A DNA stretch of 64,000 nt from Lysobacter prati (GCF_009765215.1 NZ_VLNV01000004.1:62001-126000); one strand, 5' to 3'. Numbered from the stretch's first letter, positions 20,548 through 30,895 are shown. Numbers and translations are program-made. Notes: a model not told the origin generated them from the letters alone.

Positions 20548-21414
20548 ATGTTCGTCCCGTGCCCTCATTGCGGATTCCTGGTTGCGCTGATCGCCACACG
20601 CGATCGCGCATCGCAGCGCTGCCCGCGTTGCGACGGCACGGTCGAACCACCGGACGTGATCGCGACGGATCACGAACCGGTTGTCGACGTTGCCGATGTC
20701 GCGAGCGAAGCAACGCCAGCGACGACGGCCGAGCCGTTGCAAGCCGACACCGTAGTCGAGCAACCGGACCACGGCCCTCAAGCCGCCGAAGCCGCGACCG
20801 AGGGCGAACAGGCGACGCCGTCGTTCGAACAGGCGATCGAGGCCGCCGCGATCCGACCGGCCGCGCCACGACGACAACGTCGCGGCGCGCGTCCACGACG
20901 CAAGGGTGAGCCCAGTTTCGCCAGCGGCCATCGGGTTGCTGCTGACGCGCGCCTGCACTGGCGCTGGTACGCGGCACTGGCCGGACTGGTGCTGTTGCTG
21001 GCATTGCAACTGTTGCTGGCACAGCGTCGCGAGCTTGCCGCCGATGCACGCTGGCGCCCGTATGTCTCGGCGTTGTGCACCGTCGCCGGCTGCGAGCTGC
21101 CGCCCTGGCACGAGCCTGCGGCGTTCACCATGATCCAGCGCAATGTCCGGGCCAAACCCGGCAGCCCCGGCGTGCTCGCCGTCGAAGCGAGTTTCCGCAA
21201 CGACGCCCACTGGCCGCAGCCATGGCCGACCTTGCTGCTTGGCCTGTCCGATGTCGACGGCCGGTTGGCCGGACAGCGCGCGTTCACCCCTGGCGAGTAC
21301 CGTCCCGATCGAAAGGCCACTGACGTGTTGCTGCCCGGACAGAGTGCGAACGTGACGCTGGAGGTCATCGAACCGGCGCCGCGAATTGTCGCGTTTACCT
21401 TCGACTTCCGATGA
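20548..21414 (+). CDS. Zinc-ribbon / DUF3426 membrane protein
   Basis: The 288-residue product starts with a zinc-ribbon-like motif (CPHCGF at residues 5-10 and CPRCDG at 25-30). It continues through an acidic, Ala-rich low-complexity region to an Arg-rich stretch (about 108-117), and has one membrane helix (about residues 140-158). The C-terminal DUF3426 domain includes the typical GCELPPW and a beta-sandwich-like end. This layout matches the MJ0042-type zinc finger plus DUF3426 proteins found between prmA and fis. The function is unknown. Confidence 0.8.
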   Translation: MFVPCPHCGFLVALIATRDRASQRCPRCDGTVEPPDVIATDHEPVVDVADVASEATPATTAEPLQADTVVEQPDHGPQAAEAATEGEQATPSFEQAIEAAAIRPAAPRRQRRGARPRRKGEPSFASGHRVAADARLHWRWYAALAGLVLLLALQLLLAQRRELAADARWRPYVSALCTVAGCELPPWHEPAAFTMIQRNVRAKPGSPGVLAVEASFRNDAHWPQPWPTLLLGLSDVDGRLAGQRAFTPGEYRPDRKATDVLLPGQSANVTLEVIEPAPRIVAFTFDFR

Positions 21415-21430
21415 AGTGCGCGCCATCACA

Positions 21431-21460
21431 TTGTCGCCTGCGACGGGCCCGCGCTAGACT
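21431..21460 (+). promoter_or_regulatory. Candidate fis promoter
   Basis: TTGTCG (21431-21436) and TAGACT (21455-21460) are separated by 18 bases and lie about 90 bases upstream of fis. The same TAGACT hexamer precedes msrC and the btuB leader in this window. Confidence 0.4.
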
Positions 21461-21550
21461 CCGCTTCCCGTCGGCCGCCCTGCCCGGACCGACGACGCCA
21501 TCGCAGCACCTGCGAAACACCGAAGCAACGCGTACTCCCTGGGGAACAAG

Positions 21551-21823
21551 TTGAACGCAGCCGCCGACCGCACCGACTCCGCACGTAGCGCACCGCGCGT
21601 ACCGTTGCGCGATCATGTCGCGACGTCGATCCGCCGCTTCCTTGGCGACCTTGACGGCAGCGAGACCGAGAACCTCTACGAGATCGCATTGCGCGAGCTC
21701 GAAATTCCGCTCTTCATCGAAGTGCTGCAGCACTGCGATGGCAACCAGAGCCGCGCCGCGTCGATGCTGGGCATCCACCGCGCCACGCTGCGCAAGAAGC
21801 TGCGCGAGTACGGTCTCGACTGA
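21551..21823 (+). CDS. fis: Nucleoid-associated regulator Fis
   Basis: Fis is a small DNA-bending homodimer that shapes the nucleoid and activates rRNA and other promoters in fast growth. The 90-residue product has the Fis C-terminal HTH ([35 protein letters not shown]), nearly identical in pattern to enterobacterial Fis. The best start is TTG at 21551, preceded by GGGG-AAC-AAG; no ATG fits. Here it neighbours DUF3426 and purH, not dusB as in enterobacteria. Confidence 0.92.
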   Translation: MNAAADRTDSARSAPRVPLRDHVATSIRRFLGDLDGSETENLYEIALRELEIPLFIEVLQHCDGNQSRAASMLGIHRATLRKKLREYGLD

Positions 21824-21906
21824 CCGCCTGCGGGTTCGGCTGGAGCTGCCAGCCCCCGATTTCCCGCAGCTGAAAGCCGCTTCCACGGGGACTGACCCGG
21901 TCCCGG

Positions 21907-21912
21907 TATAAT
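21907..21912 (+). promoter_or_regulatory. Consensus -10 element before purH
   Basis: A perfect TATAAT hexamer lies 31 bases upstream of the purH ATG. I see no good -35 hexamer at 16-18 bases, so an activator or extended contacts may be needed. Confidence 0.45.
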
Positions 21913-21943
21913 TCCCGGCTCCCGTCGCCGTACCCCTCCCCAC

Positions 21944-23530
21944 ATGACTTCCGAGCGTTTGCCCGCCTCGCCGGTGAAGATCCGCCGCGCGCTGCTGTCC
22001 GTGTCCGACAAGACCGGCCTGATCGAACTTGCCCAGGCGCTGGTCGCCCTCGGCGTGGAGCTGCTGTCCACCGGCGGCACCGCCAAGGCCATCCGCGACG
22101 CCGGACTGGCGGTCAAGGACGTCTCCGACGTCACCGGATTCCCGGAAATGATGGACGGCCGGGTAAAGACCCTGCACCCGCTGGTGCACGGCGGCCTGCT
22201 GGGTCGCGCCGGCACGGACGATGCGGTAATGGCACAGCACGGCATCGGCGCGATCGACCTGCTGGTGCTGAACCTGTATCCGTTCGAGAAGGTCTCTGCG
22301 GACCCTGCCAGCACCATGGAAGACATCGTCGAGAACATCGACATCGGTGGCCCGGCGATGCTGCGCTCGGCGGCGAAGAACTTCGCCCGAGTCGCCGTCG
22401 CCACCGATCCGGCGCAGTACGCCGGGATCATCAGCGAACTGCAGGGCAACGACGGCGCACTGGCTTCGTCCACGCGCTTCGCCCTGTCCGTGGCCGCCTT
22501 CAACCGCGTCGCCCAGTACGACGCCTGCATCAGCGACTACCTGTCGGCGCTTCAGGCCGACGGCAGCCGCGCGCTGTTTCCGGCGCAGCAGAACAGCAAC
22601 TTCGTCAAGGTCATGGACCTGCGCTACGGCGAGAACCCGCACCAGCACGGCGCGTTCTATCGCGACCTGTATCCGGTACCGGGCACGCTGGCGACGTTCA
22701 CCCAGCTGCAGGGCAAGGAACTGAGCTTCAACAACCTCGCCGATGCCGACGCCGCGTGGGAATGCGTGCGTCAGTTCGAGCACCCGGCCTGCGTGATCGT
22801 CAAGCACGCCAATCCCTGCGGCGTGGCGCAGGGAGTCGCCTGCGGCGATGCCTATGAGCTGGCTTACGCGACCGACCCGACCTCGGCCTTCGGCGGCATC
22901 ATCGCCTTCAACCGCACGCTCGACGCGGCCACCGCCAAGGCCATCCTCGATCGCCAGTTCGTCGAAGTGCTGATCGCCCCGGACTACGAGGACGGCGCGC
23001 TCGACTACGCCCGCAAGAAGGCCAATGTCCGCGTCCTGCGCATCCCGCACGGCGAAGGCCGCAACAACTTCGACATCAAGCGGGTCGGCTCGGGCCTGCT
23101 GATGCAGACCAGCGACATCCGCGAAGTCGGCCGCGACGAACTCAAGGTCGTCAGCAAGCTGGCGCCGACTGCATCGCAGTTCGACGACCTGCTGTTCGCC
23201 TGGCGCATCGCCAAGTTCGTCAAGTCCAACGCGATCGTCTATGCCCGCGACCATCGCAGCATCGGCATCGGTGCCGGCCAGATGAGCCGTGTGGTCAGCG
23301 CCAAGATCGCCGCGCTCAAGGCCGAGGAAGCCGGCCTGGTCGTGCCGGGCTCGGTGATGGCGTCGGACGCATTCTTCCCGTTCCGCGACGGCATCGACGC
23401 TGCGGCCGCAGCCGGTATCAAGGCGGTGATCCAGCCCGGTGGCTCGATGCGCGACGGCGAGGTGATCGCCGCCGCCGACGAGCACGGCATCGCCATGGTC
23501 TTCACCGGCGTGCGTCATTTCCGTCACTGA
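21944..23530 (+). CDS. purH: Bifunctional AICAR formyltransferase / IMP cyclohydrolase
   Basis: PurH performs the last two steps of purine synthesis, converting AICAR to FAICAR and then IMP. The 528-residue product has the family length. The N-terminal cyclohydrolase domain shows [34 protein letters not shown] and [13 protein letters not shown]. The C-terminal formyltransferase has the catalytic Lys-His in [12 protein letters not shown]. It lies two genes upstream of purD, its pathway partner, with a GNAT gene between them. Confidence 0.98.
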   Translation: MTSERLPASPVKIRRALLSVSDKTGLIELAQALVALGVELLSTGGTAKAIRDAGLAVKDVSDVTGFPEMMDGRVKTLHPLVHGGLLGRAGTDDAVMAQHGIGAIDLLVLNLYPFEKVSADPASTMEDIVENIDIGGPAMLRSAAKNFARVAVATDPAQYAGIISELQGNDGALASSTRFALSVAAFNRVAQYDACISDYLSALQADGSRALFPAQQNSNFVKVMDLRYGENPHQHGAFYRDLYPVPGTLATFTQLQGKELSFNNLADADAAWECVRQFEHPACVIVKHANPCGVAQGVACGDAYELAYATDPTSAFGGIIAFNRTLDAATAKAILDRQFVEVLIAPDYEDGALDYARKKANVRVLRIPHGEGRNNFDIKRVGSGLLMQTSDIREVGRDELKVVSKLAPTASQFDDLLFAWRIAKFVKSNAIVYARDHRSIGIGAGQMSRVVSAKIAALKAEEAGLVVPGSVMASDAFFPFRDGIDAAAAAGIKAVIQPGGSMRDGEVIAAADEHGIAMVFTGVRHFRH

Positions 23531-23594
23531 TCACGACCGCGTCATAACCGCCGCTGCGGCACACTCGGCCCGATACTTCCAGGCGCATCGGGCC

Positions 23595-24095
23595 ATGTGG
23601 ATACGAACCGAAACCCAGGCCGACCATGCGGCCATCAGCCAGGTGATCGCAGCGGCGTTCGCCGACCAGCCCGGCTCCGGCCGGACTGAACAGCGCATTG
23701 TCGAAGCCCTGCGCACGGATGGCGCCTTGAGCCTGTCGCTGGTGGCCGACGTCGACGGCCGCATCGCCGGCCACGTCGCCTTCTCACCGGTGCGCGTCGG
23801 CGATGGCACGGAACGCTGGTACGGCCTCGGCCCGGTGTCGGTGGCGCCGCGCGACCAGCGCAACGGCGTCGGCGGCGCACTCATTCGCGCCGGCCTGAGC
23901 GAACTTGCCGAACGCGGCGCGCTGGGCTGCGTCGTGCTGGGCGAGCCGGCGTACTACCGGCGCTTCGGATTCCGCCATTCGCCGGGCCTGCGCTTCGGCG
24001 ATGTGCCGGCGGAGTACTTCCAGGCACTGGCGTTTGGCGATGGCGTAGCCGCGGGTGAAGTCACGTACCACGCGAGCTTCACCGCCGCGACGTAA
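23595..24095 (+). CDS. GNAT-family N-acetyltransferase (YhbS-like)
   Basis: The 166-residue product has the GNAT fold pattern. Motif A is at about residues 78-98, [21 protein letters not shown], with the Q/R-x-x-G-x-G acetyl-CoA loop, and YRRFGFRHS near residue 122 is typical of the YhbS-type group. It would transfer an acetyl group from acetyl-CoA to an unknown amine. Its position between purH and purD does not imply a purine role. Confidence 0.85.
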   Translation: MWIRTETQADHAAISQVIAAAFADQPGSGRTEQRIVEALRTDGALSLSLVADVDGRIAGHVAFSPVRVGDGTERWYGLGPVSVAPRDQRNGVGGALIRAGLSELAERGALGCVVLGEPAYYRRFGFRHSPGLRFGDVPAEYFQALAFGDGVAAGEVTYHASFTAAT

Positions 24096-24256
24096 GGTCC
24101 AATCAGGCCGATCAGGGGCTGCAACAACGTTCTGATCCATTACAGGACCCGATCCGTCGCAGTTTGCACAGCAGACCCCGTCGGAGAGGCGGTCGCGGCT
24201 GCGCGGCGCGTCCCGTAAAATCCGCAGTCCCACGCCGCGGTACACCAGGAGCACGC

Positions 24257-25558
24257 ATGAAAGTCCTCGTAATCGGTTCCGGTGGTCGCGAGCACGCATT
24301 GGCATGGAAACTGGCGCAGTCGCCGCGCATCGATGAAGTGCTGGTCGCGCCGGGCAATGCCGGCACCGCGGCCGAACTCAAGTGTCGTAACGTCGAAGTC
24401 GGCGGCAACGATATCGACGGGCTGCTCGCCCTGGTCGACAACGAAGGCGTGGCGGTGACCGTGGTCGGCCCGGAAGGCCCGCTGGTGGCCGGTGTGGTCG
24501 ACCGCTTCCGCGCGGCTGGCAAGCGCATCTTCGGACCGAGCGCGCAGGCGGCGCAGCTGGAAGGCAGCAAGGCGTATGCCAAGCACTTCCTCGCCCGCCA
24601 CGGCATTCCGACCGCGCACTACGCCGTGTTCACCGAAGCCGATGCGGCGCTCGACTATGTCCAGGAGAAAGGAGCCCCGATCGTCATCAAGGCCGATGGC
24701 CTGGCCGCGGGCAAGGGCGTGATCGTGGCGATGACGCTGGCCGAGGCCGAGGCCGCCATCACCGACATGCTTTCGGACTACGCCTTCGGCGCCGCGGGTG
24801 CGCGCGTGGTGATCGAGGAGTTCCTCGACGGCGAGGAAGCCAGCTTCATTTCGATGGTTGACGGCACCACGGCCTTGCCAATGGCGACCAGCCAGGACCA
24901 CAAACGTGTCGGCGACCGCGACACCGGCCCCAATACCGGCGGCATGGGCGCGTACTCACCGGCGCCGGTGGTCACGCCGGAAGTGCACGCACGCATCATG
25001 CGCGAAGTGGTCGAGCCGACCGTGCGCGGCATGGCCAGCGACGGTGTGCCGTTCACCGGTTTCCTCTATGCCGGCCTGATGATCGACAAGTCAGGCGCGC
25101 CGAAGGTGATCGAGTTCAACGTGCGTTTTGGCGATCCGGAAACGCAGCCGATCATGCTGCGCCTGGAGTCGGACCTGCTTGACCTGGTCGAGGCCGCGAT
25201 CGACGAACGCCTGCACGAAGTGTCTGCCAAGTGGGATGCGCGCCCGTCGCTGGGCGTGGTGATGGCAGCCGAAGGTTATCCGGGCACGCCGCGCGTAGGC
25301 GACGTGATCGGTGCCTGGGACACGCCCGACCTGGATGACACCAAGGTCTTCCATGCCGGCACGAAGATCGAAGGCGAACACGTCGTCACCTCCGGCGGCC
25401 GCGTGCTGTGCGTGTGCGCGCTGGGAGACACGGTGCTCGATGCACAGCGCCGCGCCTATGCCGAGATCGCCGGCATCTCCTGGCACGGCGAGTTCCACCG
25501 CCACGACATCGGCTGGCGCGCGATCGAGCGCGAAACGGCGGATTGCGAACCGGCCTGA
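24257..25558 (+). CDS. purD: Phosphoribosylamine-glycine ligase (GAR synthetase)
   Basis: PurD joins glycine to 5-phosphoribosylamine with ATP, the second step of purine synthesis. The 433-residue product begins [19 protein letters not shown], the PurD hallmark. It has the ATP-grasp segment [40 protein letters not shown], and the late [12 protein letters not shown] metal-site region. The frame is open to 24164, but the ATG at 24257 with AGGA upstream is the natural start. A TAAAAT hexamer at 24216 could serve as -10. Confidence 0.98.
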   Translation: MKVLVIGSGGREHALAWKLAQSPRIDEVLVAPGNAGTAAELKCRNVEVGGNDIDGLLALVDNEGVAVTVVGPEGPLVAGVVDRFRAAGKRIFGPSAQAAQLEGSKAYAKHFLARHGIPTAHYAVFTEADAALDYVQEKGAPIVIKADGLAAGKGVIVAMTLAEAEAAITDMLSDYAFGAAGARVVIEEFLDGEEASFISMVDGTTALPMATSQDHKRVGDRDTGPNTGGMGAYSPAPVVTPEVHARIMREVVEPTVRGMASDGVPFTGFLYAGLMIDKSGAPKVIEFNVRFGDPETQPIMLRLESDLLDLVEAAIDERLHEVSAKWDARPSLGVVMAAEGYPGTPRVGDVIGAWDTPDLDDTKVFHAGTKIEGEHVVTSGGRVLCVCALGDTVLDAQRRAYAEIAGISWHGEFHRHDIGWRAIERETADCEPA

Positions 25559-25577
25559 GCTGGTTCATCGAGCCAGG

Positions 25578-25850
25578 CTAACCAGTCGCCTCTTCCGGAG
25601 GCGGCTGCAGGCTCACCGCGACCTCTTCCAGGTCGGTGATCGCCGCTTCCAGCGCATCGTGGAACTCGGCCTGGCGCGACATCAGGTCTTCGATGGCCTG
25701 TGCCTTCTTGAGCTTGGACAGCTCGCCGTCGAACAGCAGCCATTGCGTCGTCAGCAGCTCGACGTTGTTCTTGGAGTAATGGCGCATCTCCTTGAGCTGC
25801 AGCACGGTGTCGTTGACGTGCTCGAGCGGGGTCTTGGTGTCCGCGGTCAT
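25578..25850 (-). CDS. Small helical protein of unknown function
   Basis: The gene is not recognised. The 90-residue product is hydrophilic and apparently all-helical (LEHVNDTVLQLKEMRHYSKN, then LSKLKKAQAIEDLMSRQAEFHDALEAAITDLEE) with an acidic, Pro-rich tail. It could form a coiled coil, somewhat like phasins or cell-division accessory proteins. A perfect AGGAGG at good spacing supports the ATG at 25850. It converges on purD with a gap of only 19 bases and diverges from the MFS-acyltransferase gene. Confidence 0.65.
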   Translation of the reverse strand: MTADTKTPLEHVNDTVLQLKEMRHYSKNNVELLTTQWLLFDGELSKLKKAQAIEDLMSRQAEFHDALEAAITDLEEVAVSLQPPPEEATG

Positions 25851-25940
25851 GACGCCTCCTTCTGCAAGGGTGTCTGGCGCAGGGTAGGCGGGGGAAGCTG
25901 GCTGGGAGCGGAATGGACGCCTTTGCGTGACCTTCACGCC

Positions 25941-26052
25941 CCCCGTTCGCCCTGAGCGTAGCGGCGAAGCCGCGAAGTCGAAGGGCCCGGCCGCAGGTGA
26001 TACGCCCGACCCTTCGACTTCGGCCTGCGGCCTACGCTCAGGGCGAACGGGG
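25941..26052. repeat. 112-bp nested inverted repeat
   Basis: A perfect 21-bp outer inverted repeat begins CCCCGTTCGCCCTGAGCGTA (arms 25941-25961 and 26032-26052). It encloses a perfect 13-bp inner repeat CGAAGTCGAAGGG (25973-25985 and 26010-26022). It lies between two divergent genes and could form a long hairpin or cruciform. The arms differ from the other palindrome families in the window. Confidence 0.85.
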
Positions 26053-26129
26053 TCTGCAGGGCGCGCGCGCAGACGCGTGGCACACCCGTTTGCTAGTCTC
26101 GCCCGAACCGAAACGGACCTTCCCAGCGC

Positions 26130-28016
26130 ATGGCGCACAACCAGTTCGAACTGCTGCGGCAGCGCCGCTTCCTGCCCTTCTTCGCCACGCAGGCGTTTGG
26201 TGCCTTCAACGACAACGTCTACCGCCAGGCCATCATCGGCCTGCTGTTCTTCCTGGGCACCAGCCCCGAACAGCGCACGCTCTACACCAACCTCGCGCCG
26301 GCGTTGTTCATCCTGCCCTACTTCCTGTTCTCGGCCACCGCCGGTCAGATCGCCGAGAAGCTGGAGAAGTCGCGGCTGATCCGCATCACCACGACGATGG
26401 AAATCGTGATCATGTCGCTGGCCGCGGTCGGCTTCCTGACCCAGAACATGGTCGTGCTGCTGGTCGCGCTGTTCTGCACCGGATTGCAGTCGACGCTGTT
26501 CGGTCCGGTGAAGTACTCGATCCTGCCATCGGTGCTGAAGCCCGAGGAACTCACCGGCGGCAACGGCCTGGTCGAGATGGGCACCTCGATTTCGATCCTA
26601 GCCGGCATGATCTTCGGCGGCCTGATCTTCGAAGTGGCCGGCACGCACGGACCGATCGTGGCGGCGACCTCGATCATCCTGCTTGCGGTGGCCGGCAACC
26701 TGGTCAGCCGTGCGATTCCCCGCGCCGAAGCCGGTGCGCCGGACCTGAAGATCAACTGGAACCCGATCCCCGAATCCGTCGCGATCCTGCGCATGGCCAG
26801 GAAGCAGCCCGCGGTGCGCAACGCCATCCTCGGCGTTTCGTGGTTCTGGTTCGTCGGCACGGTGCTGACTTCGCAGTTGCCGACCTACGCCGAGGTCAAC
26901 CTCGGCGGCAGCGGCACGCTCTACATCTTCGCCCTGGCGCTGTTCTCGATCGGCACCGGCGTCGGCTCGATCCTGTGCGAGAAGCTGTCGGCGCGCACGG
27001 TCGAGATCGGCCTGGTGCCGCTGGGCGCCTTCGGCATCAGCGCCTTCATGGTCGACCTGTACTTCGCCCGCAGCGGCATCGCTCCGGCGCAGGTGTCCAC
27101 CGTGGGCGCCTTCATGGCGCAGCCAGGCAGCTGGCGCATCGCCATCGACTTGGTCGGCATCGGACTGTTCGCCGGCTTCTTCGTCGTGCCGCTGTTCGCC
27201 CTCATCCAGAGCCGAACGCCGCGCAACGAGGTCTCGCGCGTCATCGCAGCGATGAACATCCAGAACGCCGCCTTCATTGTCCTGGCCGCCGGGCTCGGTA
27301 TCGCGGTGCAGCGCCTGCTGGGCTGGTCGATCCCGCAGGTGTTCCTGGCATTGGCGATCGCCAATGTCGTGGTCGCGATCTACATCTTCACGATCGTGCC
27401 CGAATTCCTGATGCGCTTCCTCAGCTGGGTGCTCGTGCGCGGCCTCTACCGGCTGCGCGTGCACGGCGTGGAGAAGCACGTGCCAGACGAAGGCGCGGCG
27501 CTGATCGTGTGCAACCACGTCAGCTACATGGACGCGCTGATCCTTGCCGCGAGCATCCCGCGGCCGGTGCGCTTCGTCATGTACTACAAGATCTTCAATA
27601 TTCCGGTGATGAGCTGGATCTTCCGCACCGCCAAGGCCATTCCGATCGCCGGCGCCAAGGAAGACCCGGAACTGATGCAGCGCGCGTTCGACGAAATCGA
27701 TGCGGCGCTGGCCGATGGCGAACTGGTCGGCATCTTCCCGGAAGGCGGCTTGACCCGGGATGGCGCGATCGCGCCATTCAAGTCGGGCGTCGAGCGCATC
27801 CTCGAGCGGCGTCAGGTGCCGGTGGTGCCGATGGCCCTGCGCAACATGTGGACGAGCATGTGGAGCCGCCGCGACGGACGCCTGGGGCGGATGCGCGTGC
27901 CGCGCCGGTTCCGCGCACCGGTCGAGGTGATCGCCGTGGCGCCGGTCGACGGCGCCGTGGTCGACGCGCCGTTGCTGGAGGCACGGGTGCGCGAACTGCG
28001 CGGCGACGCGGCCTGA
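26130..28016 (+). CDS. MFS transporter fused to PlsC-type acyltransferase
   Basis: The 628-residue protein joins an N-terminal major facilitator domain resembling LplT, the lysophospholipid flippase (about residues 1-425, starting FFATQAFGAFNDNVYRQA), to a C-terminal PlsC glycerolipid acyltransferase. The acyltransferase motifs are NHVSYMDA (HX4D, His463) and FPEGG (Glu538). The pair suggests that lysophospholipid is flipped inward and re-acylated by one polypeptide, as LplT and Aas do separately in E. coli; unlike Aas, no acyl-ACP synthetase domain follows. TAGTCT at 26094 is a possible -10. The role is inferred from the domains. Confidence 0.88.
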   Translation: MAHNQFELLRQRRFLPFFATQAFGAFNDNVYRQAIIGLLFFLGTSPEQRTLYTNLAPALFILPYFLFSATAGQIAEKLEKSRLIRITTTMEIVIMSLAAVGFLTQNMVVLLVALFCTGLQSTLFGPVKYSILPSVLKPEELTGGNGLVEMGTSISILAGMIFGGLIFEVAGTHGPIVAATSIILLAVAGNLVSRAIPRAEAGAPDLKINWNPIPESVAILRMARKQPAVRNAILGVSWFWFVGTVLTSQLPTYAEVNLGGSGTLYIFALALFSIGTGVGSILCEKLSARTVEIGLVPLGAFGISAFMVDLYFARSGIAPAQVSTVGAFMAQPGSWRIAIDLVGIGLFAGFFVVPLFALIQSRTPRNEVSRVIAAMNIQNAAFIVLAAGLGIAVQRLLGWSIPQVFLALAIANVVVAIYIFTIVPEFLMRFLSWVLVRGLYRLRVHGVEKHVPDEGAALIVCNHVSYMDALILAASIPRPVRFVMYYKIFNIPVMSWIFRTAKAIPIAGAKEDPELMQRAFDEIDAALADGELVGIFPEGGLTRDGAIAPFKSGVERILERRQVPVVPMALRNMWTSMWSRRDGRLGRMRVPRRFRAPVEVIAVAPVDGAVVDAPLLEARVRELRGDAA

Positions 28017-28097
28017 GGCACCAAGCGGGGCAATCACCACGCCACAACGACAGGCGACTGCCTAGCATCGGCCCTGATCACGCTCGCAGGGCCGTCA

Positions 28098-28442
28098 ATG
28101 AGCACGCTGCCACCGGCACCGCCACATTCGCCGCCCGCGTTCCCCAGTCACTTGCCGTGGGCGATCGGGATCACGATCGCCTCGATGCTCGTCTTCTGCA
28201 TCCTCGGCACGATTTCGGGCATCGTCGCGATCGTCTACGGCGCGCAGGTCAATCGCCGACTCAATGCCGGCGACAGCGAGGGTGCGAGCGAAGCCTCGCG
28301 CAGCGCCAACGTGTGGTGCTGGATCACCACGAGCCTGATCATCCTGGGCTTGTGCGTGGTGGCGCTGTTCTTCTACAGCGGCGGCTGGGCGAAGTACCAG
28401 CAGATCATGGGAGAACTTGAGCGCATCCAGCTGCACGGATGA
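28098..28442 (+). CDS. Small two-helix membrane protein, CD225/dispanin-like
   Basis: The 114-residue product has two hydrophobic segments (about residues 20-47 and 72-96). Between them is a short cytoplasmic loop with VYGAQVNRRLNAGDSEGASEASRSAN, the pattern of the CD225/dispanin (interferon-induced-transmembrane-like) family and related DUF4190 proteins. The N-terminus is Pro-rich. The function in bacteria is unknown. It follows the MFS-PlsC gene by 81 bases and could be co-transcribed. Confidence 0.65.
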   Translation: MSTLPPAPPHSPPAFPSHLPWAIGITIASMLVFCILGTISGIVAIVYGAQVNRRLNAGDSEGASEASRSANVWCWITTSLIILGLCVVALFFYSGGWAKYQQIMGELERIQLHG

Positions 28443-28482
28443 CGGCGGCCGCCAGCGGCCTGCACTTGAGGCTACCGCCGGG

Positions 28483-29439
28483 TCAGCTGACCCAGCCGGC
28501 GATCACGAACAGGGCCAGCACCGCCAGCCAGACCAGCAGGCTGCGCCAGACCAGGCTCATAGCATCGCGCAGCTCCGGCAGGTCGGCCGACCAGGCCGGC
28601 GGGATGGTCGGTGGCGCCGGCACTCCACCCTCGCCCACCTCGACGCTGCCGCCGTTGTTGCCGTTATAGCTGTCGTAGTCGGCGGCTTCTTCGGCCAGTT
28701 CGCACTTGACGCTGGCACGCGCCACCGCGCCAAGGAAGGGCCGGTCGAGGTCGAACGACGCACCGCCGGCCTCGCGCCATGCACCGAGCACGGTGTCGAA
28801 GTTGCCGACCAGCGCCAACGACAGCGTCATCAGCTGCGCCACCGGCCAGTCGAGCAGGGCCAGCAGCTTGCGCGCACCCAGGCGGGTCTCGACCGGCAAT
28901 TCGCCGGAAGCCTCACCCTGCGCCGCCAATACCGTGAAGCGGTACAGCAGGGCGCCAACCGGTCCGAGCAGGAGGAACCAGAACAACACGCCGAACCAGC
29001 GCTGCTGGGCATTGCGGAACACCGCTTCGATCAGCGATGCCCCGTCCAGCGTCGCCGGCATCTCGCCCTCCGGCCACAGTCGCGCGGCGGCGGTGCGGCG
29101 CGACGCGGGGTCGCCGGCGGCAGCGATCGCTTCCACATCCAGGTCCAGGTCGCGCGGACCCCAGGCGTAGAACAGCACGGCAATAGCGAAAGCCAGGCCG
29201 GCCAATCCCCAAAGCGGTTCGTGCAGGGCCAGCTGGAACAGGCCGACCGCGAGCAGCGGCGGCACCAGTGCGATCACCAGTCCCCAGCGCCCACGCCAGA
29301 AATCGTTGGCCGACAGGCGCCCATCAAGCCAGCGCAGCCAATTGCGATACCAGCTGTAGTCGCGCACCGAGGCCGCCAGCGACTGCGCCAGATGGCCGAG
29401 CACGAGCGCGACGACAACGGCGATCAGGGTTGCGGACAT
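28483..29439 (-). CDS. ampE: AmpE-like inner-membrane protein
   Basis: The 318-residue product resembles AmpE. It has an N-terminal membrane segment (MSATLIAVVVALVLGHL), the GHLAQSLAASVRDYSWYRNWLRWLD region, more hydrophobic segments near residues 55-90 and 150-172, and a C-terminal anchor. AmpE is linked to AmpD and beta-lactamase induction through cell-wall recycling and resembles CobD/CbiB-type proteins. No ampD lies beside it here. The end of the cytoplasmic region carries an acidic, Asn/Gly-rich insertion (about 245-275). The assignment is from pattern resemblance. Confidence 0.75.
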   Translation of the reverse strand: MSATLIAVVVALVLGHLAQSLAASVRDYSWYRNWLRWLDGRLSANDFWRGRWGLVIALVPPLLAVGLFQLALHEPLWGLAGLAFAIAVLFYAWGPRDLDLDVEAIAAAGDPASRRTAAARLWPEGEMPATLDGASLIEAVFRNAQQRWFGVLFWFLLLGPVGALLYRFTVLAAQGEASGELPVETRLGARKLLALLDWPVAQLMTLSLALVGNFDTVLGAWREAGGASFDLDRPFLGAVARASVKCELAEEAADYDSYNGNNGGSVEVGEGGVPAPPTIPPAWSADLPELRDAMSLVWRSLLVWLAVLALFVIAGWVS

Positions 29440-29564
29440 TGCTCAGGCTCTCCGGGCATCGCAAACAGCGGCTAACTCGTCGATTCTAGGATCATCCGCC
29501 AATGGCTGTCATGGCCGCTTCAGCGGTCACCATCCCGGCGTCGTGACGCCCAGGAGCCGGTGGG

Positions 29565-30521
29565 TCAACCTGCTGGCGTGCCTTCGCCGGCCTGCAGCCA
29601 CTGCTCGATCAACCATCGCGAGATCGAGATGCCGGGCGACAGCACCGCGCCCTGGCCATCGTCGCGGTCACCGCCCCATTCACCGCGGGCGCGTGCCGCG
29701 ATCACTTCGTCGCGAGTGAACCAGCGTGCTTCCTCAAGTTCGTCGCCGACCTGCGGTTCGTCGCTTTCGGCCTGCGCACTGAAGCCGAGCATCAAGGCAC
29801 CCGGGAATGGCCACGGTTGCGACGCAAGGTAGCGGCAGCGGCGCACGCGCACACCGGTTTCCTCGAGCACTTCGCGCGCGACGGTCTGTTCGAGCGATTC
29901 ACCGGGTTCGACGAATCCGGCAATGACCGAATAGCGCCGTGCCGGCCACGCCTTCTGCCGGCCGAGCAACAGGCGCGCGCCATCGCTGACCGCGACGATG
30001 ACGGCCGGGTCGGTACGCGGATAGTGTTCGGCGCCGCATTGCTCGCAGCGTCCTTGCCAGCCTGCGCGCGACAACGCGACCACGCCACCGCATACGCCGC
30101 AATGGCGATGGCGGCTGCGCCAATGCTGCAGCGCGCGCGCCTGGGCGAAAACACTGGCCTCGAAACCAGGCCACAGCGAAGCGGCACTGCGCAGGTCGAC
30201 CCGGCGCGGCGCCACGAATGCAGTCAGTGCGCCTTCCAGTGCAAACCAGGCACCGCCTTGCGCGTCCAGGCCGAGGAATACAGCCGCACCGATGCCACCG
30301 GGGCCTTCGCTGATCTGCTCGCCGTGCGGCGCCAGCAAATGGCCGGCGTCGTCGGCATAGGCATCGCCACGCTCGTCGAGCAGCACCACGCGCGCTCGTG
30401 GCCATGACGCCTTCAACGCATCGGGGTCGTCGCGCAGGCGATCGGCGCGGTCGAGGGCGGCACGGCAGGCGGAATCGACGCCTGCCTCGACGAAGGCGAA
30501 AGGTGCCGGTTCGATACTCAC
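29565..30521 (-). CDS. nudC: NAD(+) diphosphatase / NADH pyrophosphatase
   Basis: NudC hydrolyses NADH and NAD to nucleoside monophosphates and removes NAD caps from RNA. The 318-residue product has a zinc ribbon (CGVCGG ... [11 protein letters not shown] near residues 140-175). Its Nudix box [23 protein letters not shown] fits GX5EX7REUXEEXGU, and the downstream [10 protein letters not shown] is the NudC signature. I place the start at the GTG overlapping the erpA stop (GTGA), giving the family length; the frame itself continues into erpA. Translational coupling with erpA is implied. Confidence 0.92.
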   Translation of the reverse strand: MSIEPAPFAFVEAGVDSACRAALDRADRLRDDPDALKASWPRARVVLLDERGDAYADDAGHLLAPHGEQISEGPGGIGAAVFLGLDAQGGAWFALEGALTAFVAPRRVDLRSAASLWPGFEASVFAQARALQHWRSRHRHCGVCGGVVALSRAGWQGRCEQCGAEHYPRTDPAVIVAVSDGARLLLGRQKAWPARRYSVIAGFVEPGESLEQTVAREVLEETGVRVRRCRYLASQPWPFPGALMLGFSAQAESDEPQVGDELEEARWFTRDEVIAARARGEWGGDRDDGQGAVLSPGISISRWLIEQWLQAGEGTPAG

Positions 30522-30895
30522 ACCGCGAACGACGATCCGCAGCCGCAGGTGGTCTTCGCGTTCGGATTGCGGATCACGAACTGCGCACCGTGCAGGCTTT
30601 CGGTGTAGTCGACCTGCGCGCCCATCAGGTACTGCAGGCTCAGCGGGTCGACCAGCAGGGTCACGCCGTCGGTCAGCACGGCCAGGTCGTCCTCGCCCTG
30701 CTGATCGTCGAACTCGAAGCCGTACTGGAAGCCCGAACAACCGCCGCCCTGGATGTAGACGCGCAGCTTGAGGGCCTCGTTGCCTTCTTCGGCGATCAGC
30801 TCGCGGACCTTGCTGGCGGCCGCGGAAGTGAACTGCAGGGGGCGATCGAGCGACTGGTAGTCCGGCGCCGCGAGCGTGGGGATGAACGTTTCCAT
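30518..30895 (-). CDS. erpA: Iron-sulfur cluster carrier ErpA (A-type)
   Basis: ErpA is an A-type carrier that passes [4Fe-4S] clusters to target enzymes. The 125-residue product has the three cluster-binding cysteines, one in [13 protein letters not shown] and two in the C-terminal CGCGSSF. The ATG at 30895 (METFIPTL) is preferred over an in-frame upstream ATG. The stop is shared with the nudC start, so the two are coupled. Confidence 0.93.
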   Translation of the reverse strand: METFIPTLAAPDYQSLDRPLQFTSAAASKVRELIAEEGNEALKLRVYIQGGGCSGFQYGFEFDDQQGEDDLAVLTDGVTLLVDPLSLQYLMGAQVDYTESLHGAQFVIRNPNAKTTCGCGSSFAV

